The position numbers and the translations under genes were made by a program. Under the pieces are notes generated by a model. That model saw only the letters and a program-made list of their open reading frames with translations, ran no database searches and was not told where the DNA came from. Positions 1-5,880 of a stretch of DNA of 64,000 nucleotides are shown piece by piece. The stretch lies in NCBI GenBank assembly GCA_017557435.1, contig JAFYYR010000003.1:1-64000 (forward strand), given 5' to 3'. Each line of letters starts with the position of its first letter. Position 1 is the first letter of the stretch. This DNA is from Pseudobutyrivibrio sp. GTDB lineage: Bacteria; Bacillota; Clostridia; Lachnospirales; Lachnospiraceae.

Positions 1-5
1 CAAAA

Positions 6-368
6 CTAAACGATTTCTTTGCGCTCTTTGAGCTCTGAAATCGGATGTTTAGCTACAATGGTAAAACCACTCATTAGTAAGCGATACTGTTCTGGTGAAA
101 TGGCTAGAGCCTCAGATTCAGTTCTAGGCCAGGCGAAAGCACCAACTTCAAGTCTCTTATAAAGAAGGAGAAAACCATCGCCTTCCCAGATGAGACCTTT
201 TATCTTGGTTGCTTTTCTTCCGCAGAACAAAAACAGGGTATCCTTATCAAAAGGATCCAAGTTGAATCGCAGCTTTACGAATGAAGCCAGTCCATCAATA
301 CCTTGTCGAAGGTCAGTATAACCTGTAGCGATGTAAACCTTTTTAAAACTGGTTGTGTCATTGAGCAT
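6..368 (-). CDS. tnpB: IS66 accessory protein TnpB (IS66 Orf2 family)
   Basis: This 120-residue protein matches the IS66 Orf2/TnpB family in length and in its typical pattern: an early YTDLRQGIDGL, then LFLFCGRKATKIKGLIW, GDGFLLLYKRLE and a C-terminal AISPEQYRLLMSG. TnpB is needed for IS66 transposition but its biochemical role is not established. It overlaps the end of the tnpA gene upstream by a few bases, as in other IS66 elements, so the two are probably translationally coupled. The copy looks intact. It is clearly different in sequence from the TnpB at 1355-1702, so the two elements are not recent duplicates. Confidence 0.93.
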   Translation of the reverse strand: MLNDTTSFKKVYIATGYTDLRQGIDGLASFVKLRFNLDPFDKDTLFLFCGRKATKIKGLIWEGDGFLLLYKRLEVGAFAWPRTESEALAISPEQYRLLMSGFTIVAKHPISELKERKEIV

Positions 369-738
369 GGCTTATTGCTCCTATCAGTTTTAGTAGGAAG
401 GCCTCTGAAATATCTTCCGATATTTCTATCCTCGCATTGCCAAAAATGATTGACGCTACACCATGTGTTACAGGCTTTGATGTAAGAACTGGAGCTGGTA
501 ATTCAACAAAAGCAGGTTCACTCACAACCATTTGGTTCGAGGTTTCTGAACTCTGAATTTGTCCAGCATAGTAATCTTGCACACGTCGCAAGTGATCATA
601 AAAGGTTGGTGGTTTTATATTGTGAATGGCACACCATTCACAAACTGTCATATCTTTGGGTCTGGCATTGAAGTCTTTAACTTCTTCAACCCATTGTTGA
701 TAGCGCATCTGTCTTTTTAAGGCAGCTGAATTTTTCAT
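358..738 (-). CDS. tnpA: IS66 accessory protein TnpA (helix-turn-helix)
   Basis: The 126-residue product begins MKNSAALKRQMRYQQWVEEV and carries the small N-terminal helix-turn-helix with the CAIHNIKPPTFYDHLRRVQ recognition segment seen in IS66 TnpA proteins. A hydrophobic ISEAFLLKLIGA segment is near the C-terminus. The frame is open up to 894, but the start at 738 is chosen because a strong GGAGGAAC ribosome site lies just before it (742-749), while upstream codons lack one. The role in transposition is presumed to be DNA binding or regulation. It is divergent from the TnpA at 975-1358. Confidence 0.88.
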   Translation of the reverse strand: MKNSAALKRQMRYQQWVEEVKDFNARPKDMTVCEWCAIHNIKPPTFYDHLRRVQDYYAGQIQSSETSNQMVVSEPAFVELPAPVLTSKPVTHGVASIIFGNARIEISEDISEAFLLKLIGAISHAQ

Positions 739-836
739 ATGAGTTCCTCCTGTTGTTCGTTTTTTATGACTTGTATGAGAACTATGCCCATAGTTTCCAT
801 ACAATCCATAGTTGTTATACAGAATTATCTCAAATC

Positions 837-861
837 GTAAGCGCTTAGTATTCCACCGTCG
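837..861 (+). repeat. IS66 left terminal inverted repeat
   Basis: The first 16 bases, GTAAGCGCTTAGTATT, match the inverted right end exactly, and 22 of 25 bases match overall. The GTAAGCG start is typical of IS66-family ends. The internal TAAGCGCTTA is itself a palindrome, so it may serve the adjoining element as well. Confidence 0.9.
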
Positions 862-900
862 TGACTGACAGCGGCACTTTTGAAATAATAACAACTAAAT

Positions 901-923
901 ATATGGAGCATTTCACTCCATAT
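901..923 (+). repeat. Subterminal palindromic repeat, left copy
   Basis: ATATGGAG-CATTTCA-CTCCATAT is a perfect 8-bp-stem hairpin 64-86 bases inside the left end. Its first 21 bases match the inverted copy at 3418-3438 at 20 positions. It lies upstream of tnpA. A second, imperfect hairpin, GTGGAGTG-TTT-CACTACAC, follows at 941-959. Confidence 0.85.
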
Positions 924-974
924 CGAATAGGATATTCAAAGTGGAGTGTTTCACTACACATGGAGGTTGTTATT

Positions 975-1358
975 ATGCGAAGCAAATTTACTAAGCAACA
1001 AAAGTTTGACATGGTAATGGAATGTCGCAACAGCGGCTTATCCGATTACATGTGGTGCAAGAAGCACGATATCCAAAGCAGCACCTTTTATAGTTGGGTG
1101 AAACAGTTAAAACGAGATGGAGCTAATGTTCCTGAAAGAACATATGCCGAAGATTACCATCTTGATTCAAAACCAGATATCGTGAAACTTGAAATTGTCG
1201 ATGAACTTCCTGCTGAAAAGCCACCAGTGGTTCAGCAGCTTCCATCAAACAATTGTGCCATCGAAATAACTATAGGACAGGCATCGATAAAAGTTTTCAA
1301 TGATGTTAATCCAAAGCTATTATCTCAGGTTATGACCTGCCTGGGAGGTTGCATATGA
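975..1358 (+). CDS. tnpA: IS66 accessory protein TnpA (helix-turn-helix)
   Basis: The 127-residue product starts MRSKFTKQQKFDMVMECRNSG and has the IS66 TnpA helix-turn-helix, with WCKKHDIQSSTFYSWVKQLK as the recognition part. The C-terminus has the family pattern IEITIGQASIKVFNDV. The frame is open from 861, but the ATG at 975 is preceded by TGGAGG (961-966) at a good distance, so this start is preferred. It overlaps tnpB by four bases (ATGA), indicating coupled translation. It is probably a DNA-binding accessory factor for transposition. Confidence 0.9.
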   Translation: MRSKFTKQQKFDMVMECRNSGLSDYMWCKKHDIQSSTFYSWVKQLKRDGANVPERTYAEDYHLDSKPDIVKLEIVDELPAEKPPVVQQLPSNNCAIEITIGQASIKVFNDVNPKLLSQVMTCLGGCI

Positions 1359-1702
1359 TTGGTGATATCTCCATGGCAGATAACATATATATCATCTGTG
1401 GTTACTCAGATATGCGCAAGTCCATAGATGGACTGTGTGCCGTAATTAAGGATCTGCTCGAACTCGATGCAGAAAATACCACATCGCTTTACCTCTTCTG
1501 CGGTAAGCGTAATGACAGGATAAAAGCACTGTATCATGAAAAAGATGGTTTTGTGCTTTTATATAAAAGGCTCGATTACAAGCTTGGTAAATACAAATGG
1601 CCACGTAATAAAAACGAGGTCAAAACCATTACCTGGCGACAGTTTGACTGGCTAATGTCTGGTCTGGATATCGAGCAACCAAAGACAATGAAAAGTGCCT
1701 AA
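1355..1702 (+). CDS. tnpB: IS66 accessory protein TnpB (IS66 Orf2 family)
   Basis: This 115-residue IS66 Orf2 protein has the family landmarks YIICGYSDMRKSIDGL, SLYLFCGKRNDRIKALYHE, DGFVLLYKRLD and a C-terminal WRQFDWLMSGL. The ATG at 1355 overlaps the tnpA stop (ATGA) and has GGGAGG (1343-1348) six bases upstream; an upstream in-frame TTG is less likely. It is intact and typical in length. Its exact function in IS66 transposition is unknown. Confidence 0.93.
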   Translation: MIGDISMADNIYIICGYSDMRKSIDGLCAVIKDLLELDAENTTSLYLFCGKRNDRIKALYHEKDGFVLLYKRLDYKLGKYKWPRNKNEVKTITWRQFDWLMSGLDIEQPKTMKSA

Positions 1703-1732
1703 AAGCCTTGATTTTACTGGGTTTTTACCCCT

Positions 1733-1746
1733 AAATCTGGTATAAT
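1733..1746 (+). promoter_or_regulatory. Possible extended -10 promoter for tnpC
   Basis: The sequence TCTGGTATAATAA has a TGnTATAAT extended -10 about 35 bases before the tnpC start. No convincing -35 hexamer is seen at standard spacing, so this is only a candidate. Confidence 0.35.
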
Positions 1747-1779
1747 AAATGTATCAGAAAAAGGAGTTTTAACAGGTAA

Positions 1780-2376
1780 ATGTCAGGTGCAAATGATATC
1801 CAACTCAGGGATCTGAGGGATACAATTTTACAACTGAATAATACAATCAACACTCAGACATCGCTTATTATGTCGCTTCAAAAGTCTATCGATGAGCGTA
1901 ATGCCAGGATTGATGAAAAGGACCAGGTTATAGCAAATCTTCAGGCACAGCGTGATTATCTTAAGAATAAGCTGTTTGGTTCTACCAGTGAGATTCGTAA
2001 AAACGATATCCCTGGTCAGCTCAGTCTCTTTGATGCAGCTGATGAAGATGATAAGCCTGCCATTCCAATTGAGCCTGAGATTATCGAGGTTAAAGCTCAC
2101 ATTCGTGAACGTAAGCCAAAGGCTACCTATGATGAAATCTTTGAAAATATCAAGACCACACAGGTTCCTGTTGATGAACTTCCAGAGGAAGAACGTAAAT
2201 GCCCTGAATGCTGTAGTGTAATGGTTCCTATTGGAACAAAGGTAGTTCGTACTGAGGTAATCTATCACAAGCCTAGCTTGGAGAGAATTGAATACGTGGC
2301 CAGGACGTACTGTTGTCCTAACTCCGAAAAGGAAGCAGAAACTTACTTTGCCTATGATAAATGTAAAGCGCATTGA
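1780..2376 (+). pseudogene. tnpC: IS66 transposase TnpC, N-terminal part (frameshifted)
   Basis: This frame encodes about 198 residues: a leucine-rich coiled coil (about residues 10-65), the LKNKLFGSTSEI segment typical of IS66 transposases, an acidic linker, and the start of the zinc-ribbon domain with CPEC. It stops at 2376, where intact homologues run on into the catalytic domain; the continuation is in another frame from 2373. The local sequence fits loss of one base around 2365-2372. The second zinc-ribbon pair reads CCPNS, so an expected cysteine is replaced by serine, another sign of decay. AAGGAG at 1761-1766 is a distant ribosome site. Confidence 0.85.
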
Positions 2377-3416
2377 TTGAAGGTAGTTATGTTTCTTCAG
2401 GCCTTGCAGCACATGTGATGTATTACAAGTATGTCATGGCTTGTCCGCTATACAGGCAGGAACAGGATTTCTTGCATCTCGGTGCCAAGATTAGCAGAGC
2501 TACCATGGCGAACTGGATTATTGCCTGCTCACAGGATTACATGGTTCACATGTACGATTATCTTCATCGAAAGCTATGCGAGAGGATGTTCCTCATGGCT
2601 GATGAAACTCCTATCCAGGTTTTAAAAGAACCTGAACGAAGACCACAGTCGAAATCCTATGTATGGGTATTTCGAACTGGCGAAGACCGAGGAGTTCCAA
2701 TAATCCTTTTCAACTATGCACCAACAAGAAAAGGTGCCAATGCGGCAGACTTCTTGAAGGATGCTCCCGAAGGATATTTCCTTATGACTGATGGCTACAA
2801 AGGCTACAATAAAGTACCTGATGCCAATCGATGTGCCTGCTGGGCACACATCAGAAGGTATTGGCTTAGAGCCATTCCTAAAGGTCATGAAACGGATTAC
2901 ACTCATCCAGCGGTACAAGGACTTCTATACTGCGATAAGCTGTTTAGTTATGAAAGAACCTATAAAGAGAAGGGACTTTCAATTAAACAGATTTATAAGC
3001 GTCGTCTCAAGGATCAAGAGCCTGTGATAGATGCTTTCTTGGCGTGGCTTGATGGACTTACACCTAAGACTGGCGATAGTATAATCAAAGCGATTAACTA
3101 TACCAACGGATGCCGACCATACCTGAAGAACTATCTTAAGGATGGAGCTTGTAGCCTTAGCAATAATCTAAGTGAAAATGCAATCCGTCCTGTTGTAATG
3201 GGCAGGAAGAATTGGTTATTTAGTGATAGCCAGGATGGTGCTAATGCCAGCATGGTAATCTACTCACTGATTGAAACTGCAAAGGCTAACGACATAGATC
3301 CTGAAAAATATCTCGAGTATCTTCTCGAGTGTCGTCCGAGTGCTGATTCGTCAGACGAGGAACTAGAGCAGTTAGCTCCATGGAGCAAAGCTACTCGAGA
3401 AACATGCGCTATATAA
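2373..3416 (+). pseudogene. tnpC: IS66 transposase TnpC, catalytic C-terminal part
   Basis: This 347-codon frame carries the DDE transposase domain of IS66. The likely catalytic residues are Asp77 (MADETPIQ), Asp140 (LMTDGYKGYN) and Glu268 (NNLSENAIRP), followed by the IS66 C-terminal RKNWLFSDS region. It begins exactly where the upstream tnpC frame ends. There is no good ribosome site or ATG (only TTG), so it is best read as the second half of one broken gene. A -1 ribosomal frameshift would restore a continuous product, but no canonical slippery heptamer is seen. The catalytic half itself is not otherwise damaged. Confidence 0.88.
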
Positions 3417-3417
3417 A

Positions 3418-3438
3418 ATGGAGTAAAATGCTCCATAT
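3418..3438 (-). repeat. Subterminal palindromic repeat, right copy
   Basis: ATGGAGTAAAATGCTCCATAT lies 66-86 bases inside the right end, just after the tnpC stop. Its reverse complement matches 20 of 21 bases of the left copy at 901-921. Each copy is also a hairpin by itself. Confidence 0.85.
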
Positions 3439-3449
3439 GTTGAATGTCT

Positions 3450-3470
3450 GGCATCCGAAAGGATGCCTTT
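3450..3470 (+). terminator. Terminator after tnpC
   Basis: GGCATCC-GAAA-GGATGCC followed by TTTATT forms a perfect 7-bp stem with a GNRA-type loop and a short T-run. It is placed to end the IS66 transcript before the right terminal repeat. Confidence 0.7.
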
Positions 3471-3479
3471 ATTCATACC

Positions 3480-3504
3480 CTACGGGGTAATACTAAGCGC
3501 TTAC
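3480..3504 (-). repeat. IS66 right terminal inverted repeat
   Basis: Read inward from 3504 it gives GTAAGCGCTTAGTATT, identical over 16 bases to the left end at 837 and matching 22 of 25 bases overall. Confidence 0.9.
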
Positions 3505-3538
3505 ATTATAAATAGATTTTGAAGGGAGGTAAAACATA

Positions 3539-3748
3539 ATGAACACTCTATCCACAATCACAAACATCATGAAAGACGGTAAGGAATACACAATCGAAGA
3601 ATTATCCCAAATTACAGGCCTTAATGAATTTGAAATAGGAAGGTGTTTGGAAGATCATCCTCTAAAATTCATTCATAATGGTTATGTACTTAACCCATCA
3701 TGTCCATCCCGCCATGGAACCTACTATAAACTCAGCCACATACTTTAA
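3539..3748 (+). CDS. Small hypothetical protein, possible winged-helix fold
   Basis: I do not recognise this 69-residue protein. It has a good ribosome site (GGGAGGT, 3524-3530) and an ATG at normal spacing, so it is likely translated. The sequence KEYTIEELSQITGLNEFEIG resembles the helix-turn-helix part of small winged-helix proteins, and the rest could form a wing. It is the only non-IS gene in the window on the plus strand. The IS66 end is 34 bases upstream, so its native promoter has probably been displaced and any expression would come from the element or its end. It faces the fsa gene convergently across the hairpin at 3758-3779. Confidence 0.6.
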   Translation: MNTLSTITNIMKDGKEYTIEELSQITGLNEFEIGRCLEDHPLKFIHNGYVLNPSCPSRHGTYYKLSHIL

Positions 3749-3751
3749 TAT

Positions 3752-3779
3752 AAAAAAGCTAGCGGCGCCAGCCGCTAGC
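3752..3779 (-). terminator. Intrinsic terminator after fsa
   Basis: GCTAGCGGC-GCCA-GCCGCTAGC (3758-3779) is a perfect 9-bp stem with a 4-base loop. On the minus strand it is followed by TTTTTT (3757-3752), so it ends the leftward fsa transcript. It also lies just past the plus-strand ORF at 3539-3748. Confidence 0.88.
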
Positions 3780-3796
3780 ACTCATCCCATTATATC

Positions 3797-4453
3797 CTAC
3801 TCCCCAAACACAGCTAAATAATCCTTCTGGAATCGCTCGATGCCAGCATCTGTAAGTGGATGCTTAGCCATCGCCTCAATGACTGAGTATGGAACTGTAG
3901 CAATATCAGCTCCAGCAAGTGCGCAGTCATGTACATGAATTGGATTACGAACAGATGCTGCAATTATCTCTGTCTCATAACCATAAATATCAAAAATATC
4001 TGCAATATCACGTATAAGTTCTATTCCTGGCATGTTAATGTCGTCTAATCTTCCGAGGAATGGTGAAACATATGTTGCTCCAGCGTTTGCTGCAAGAAGA
4101 GCCTGATTAGCTGAGAAAATAAGAGTTACGTTAGTCTTTATTCCTTCAGCTGAAAGAACCTTTACAGCCTTAAGTCCTTCAAGAGTCATAGGAATCTTAA
4201 CAATCATGTTAGGATGAAGAGCAGCTATTTCACGACCTTCCTTAATCATGCCCTCTGCGTCAACTGTAGTTGCCTTTACCTCTCCTGAAATAGGACCATC
4301 TACTATAGATGCAATTTTCTTAAGAATCTCCTCTTGGCTACGGCCACCTTCCTTGGCAATGAGTGAAGGATTTGTAGTTACTCCACAAATAACTCCAAGG
4401 TCATTCGCTTTTCTGATATCCTCAATTTTTCCAGTGTCTACAAATAATTTCAT
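3797..4453 (-). CDS. fsa: Small transaldolase / fructose-6-phosphate aldolase
   Basis: The 218-residue protein is a member of the small (TalC/FSA-type) transaldolase family, a cytosolic class I aldolase acting on sugar phosphates. The family landmarks are [16 protein letters not shown] at the start, [12 protein letters not shown], the Schiff-base lysine in [24 protein letters not shown], and [11 protein letters not shown]. The length fits the short subfamily. The start at 4453 is chosen because AAGGAGA lies eight bases upstream; twelve extra upstream codons lack support. It forms its own unit with terminators on both sides. Sequence alone does not decide between true transaldolase and fructose-6-phosphate aldolase. 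The link to the glycan locus may be only positional. Confidence 0.92.
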   Translation of the reverse strand: MKLFVDTGKIEDIRKANDLGVICGVTTNPSLIAKEGGRSQEEILKKIASIVDGPISGEVKATTVDAEGMIKEGREIAALHPNMIVKIPMTLEGLKAVKVLSAEGIKTNVTLIFSANQALLAANAGATYVSPFLGRLDDINMPGIELIRDIADIFDIYGYETEIIAASVRNPIHVHDCALAGADIATVPYSVIEAMAKHPLTDAGIERFQKDYLAVFGE

Positions 4454-4483
4454 AAGTATATTCTCCTTTATTGACTTTACACA

Positions 4484-4500
4484 TATCATTACAAATGATA
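4484..4500 (-). promoter_or_regulatory. Perfect inverted repeat upstream of fsa, possible operator
   Basis: TATCATT-ACA-AATGATA is a perfect 7-bp inverted repeat about 30 bases upstream of the fsa start. It has no T-run, so it looks more like a protein-binding site than a terminator. No clear -35/-10 pair could be assigned next to it. Confidence 0.35.
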
Positions 4501-4545
4501 CTATTATTGCATACTAAATATGTTCAGATGCGTTAAGCATCATCC

Positions 4546-4578
4546 AAAAAGCAACCCAGTTTTCTGAGTTGCTTTTTG
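4546..4578 (-). terminator. Intrinsic terminator after rfbG
   Basis: AAAAAGCAAC ... GTTGCTTTTT forms a stem with A/T-runs on both sides, 15 bases past the rfbG stop, and can terminate leftward transcription (and could work in both directions). Confidence 0.8.
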
Positions 4579-4592
4579 TTTATCAATATCTT

Positions 4593-5696
4593 CTATGCTA
4601 GAAACTCTTTTATCTGCTTATCCATTACATCACTGACATTTACTCCAGTAAGGTAAGCCACAGACCACTCTACAATCTTTTCCATTGTAGTCTCTACATT
4701 CCATACTGGGTTCCAGCCGAATGTGCTCTTAAGCTTGCTGCAGTCAAGCTTGAGGAAATTAGCCTCGTGTGGGCCACCGTCATGCTTATTCACCCAGATA
4801 GCCTTATTAAGTTCAGAAGCGCCTGCCTCGACAGCTGCATTCCACTTATCACAGAAAAGCTGAACAAGCTCACCTGTAGTCCAGCAATCGCTGTCGTTTG
4901 GTCCTACATTATAGCTGCTAGCAAAAGACTTGTCCTTGTACTGAGCCTCAGCCACCATAAGATATGCCATAACTGGCTCAAGCACGTGCTCATAAGGGCG
5001 TGTAGAATATGGATTTCTCACTACGATTTCCTGTCCAGCTGACACCGCACGGATGCAGTCAGGAATGATTCTATCATTAGCAAAATCTCCTCCACCAATA
5101 ACATTACCGGCACGGCAAGTAGAAACTGCTGGAGAATCACATCCATAAAGCTTCTGATATTCCTCATCTGTAAAGAAAGAATTCTTGTAGCTGCTAGTTA
5201 CAAGCTCTGAGCATGACTTGGAATTAGAGTATGGATCAAATCCATTGAGCTCCTCGTTCTCGCGATATCCCCACTGCCACTCCTTGTTCAGGTAAACCTT
5301 GTCAGTGGTAACATTTACAAATGAACGCACGCTAGGTGTACGGCGAACAGCCTCGCAAATATTTACAGTACCCATTACATTCGTCTCGTAAGTATAAACT
5401 GGGTCCTTGTATGAATCACGCACGATTGGCTGGGCAGCCATGTGAATTACTATCTCAGGCTTAACCGATTCGAACACATCTAAAAGATGCTTCAAATCTC
5501 TGATATCTCCCTCAACAGAATTCATCTGAGATGCAAGGCCAAGCATATCAAAAAGGCTAGGGTCTGTAGGCGCAGCCAACGCATAACCAGTCACATCAGC
5601 TCCCGCATTAATAAGTGCCTTACACATCCACGAGCCCTTGAAACCTGTATGGCCTGTGATAAGTATTTTCTTTCCTTTATAAAAATCTAAGTTCAC
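4593..5696 (-). CDS. rfbG: CDP-glucose 4,6-dehydratase
   Basis: This 367-residue extended short-chain dehydrogenase converts CDP-glucose to CDP-4-keto-6-deoxyglucose, the second step toward CDP-3,6-dideoxyhexoses. It has the NAD-binding TGHTGFKG (14-21), the catalytic TTDK (130-133) and YSNSK (Tyr156, Lys160), plus RfbG-specific stretches such as MAAQPIVRDSY and STRPYEHVLEP. The start is GTG with CGGAGG eight bases upstream. Its partners rfbF and rfbH lie 45 kb away at 49868-52068, whereas these three genes are usually adjacent. It is its own transcription unit here, with a hairpin upstream (5743-5772) and a terminator downstream. Its GC content is clearly above that of the neighbouring 5.9-41 kb block. 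Confidence 0.95.
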   Translation of the reverse strand: MNLDFYKGKKILITGHTGFKGSWMCKALINAGADVTGYALAAPTDPSLFDMLGLASQMNSVEGDIRDLKHLLDVFESVKPEIVIHMAAQPIVRDSYKDPVYTYETNVMGTVNICEAVRRTPSVRSFVNVTTDKVYLNKEWQWGYRENEELNGFDPYSNSKSCSELVTSSYKNSFFTDEEYQKLYGCDSPAVSTCRAGNVIGGGDFANDRIIPDCIRAVSAGQEIVVRNPYSTRPYEHVLEPVMAYLMVAEAQYKDKSFASSYNVGPNDSDCWTTGELVQLFCDKWNAAVEAGASELNKAIWVNKHDGGPHEANFLKLDCSKLKSTFGWNPVWNVETTMEKIVEWSVAYLTGVNVSDVMDKQIKEFLA

Positions 5697-5742
5697 AACA
5701 ATTGCCTCCGTTTTATATCATATTAATATACACTATTTACCG

Positions 5743-5772
5743 TAAAATGCTGTGGTCTCAAACCACAGCATT
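5743..5772 (-). terminator. Hairpin terminator ending the 46-kb operon
   Basis: AATGCTGTGGT-CTCAA-ACCACAGCATT (5746-5772) is a perfect 11-bp stem, followed on the minus strand by TTTTA. It is the first terminator-like structure I can find downstream of the last operon gene (5881). The T-run is short, so leakage into rfbG is possible. The rest of 5710-5880 is AT-rich without an ORF, and no convincing rfbG promoter was found there. Confidence 0.7.
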
Positions 5773-5880
5773 CATTATACACCAATACTATTTTAAATAA
5801 ACCTTTTTATTTACATTAGTACTCTAGGTTTAGGCTCTCTACTCAAAGCAATCCCTAACACCCTATCATTAATCTTATCT

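Larger units (their letters stand above)
1..847 (-). mobile_element. IS66-family element, partial (left part outside window)
   Basis: This stretch holds IS66 tnpA and tnpB read leftward; the large transposase gene tnpC is expected to the left of base 1 and is not visible. Its upstream end lies near 838-847, where the palindrome TAAGCGCTTA is shared with the left end of the complete IS66 element at 837-3504, so the two elements meet head to head. A short perfect inverted repeat, AACTATG-CC-CATAGTT at 780-795, lies about 50-65 bases inside the presumed end, roughly where the neighbouring element has its own hairpin. The exact end cannot be fixed without the other terminus. Confidence 0.75.
837..3504 (+). 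mobile_element. Complete IS66-family insertion sequence with frameshifted tnpC
   Basis: The element is bounded by imperfect 25-bp inverted repeats beginning GTAAGCGCTTAGTATT at 837 and, inverted, ending at 3504. It contains tnpA, tnpB and tnpC in the standard IS66 order. The 8-bp flanks (CTCAAATC at 829-836 and ATTATAAA at 3505-3512) do not match, so no target-site duplication is visible. This is consistent with insertion next to another IS66 end followed by rearrangement. tnpC is split by a frameshift near 2370, so the copy is probably no longer autonomous. It sits 34 bases upstream of the small ORF at 3539 and would have separated that gene from its original promoter. Confidence 0.9.

Noticed and set aside
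1780-3416. Programmed -1 frameshift making one TnpC from two frames
   Set aside because: No canonical slippery heptamer at the junction, and the zinc-ribbon cysteine loss nearby favours decay; kept only as a minor possibility.
829-3512. 8-bp target-site duplication around the complete IS66
   Set aside because: The flanking octamers CTCAAATC and ATTATAAA do not match.
5710-5745. TGATATAAA before rfbG as its promoter
   Set aside because: It would start transcription at the ribosome site itself and has no -35 partner at standard distance.
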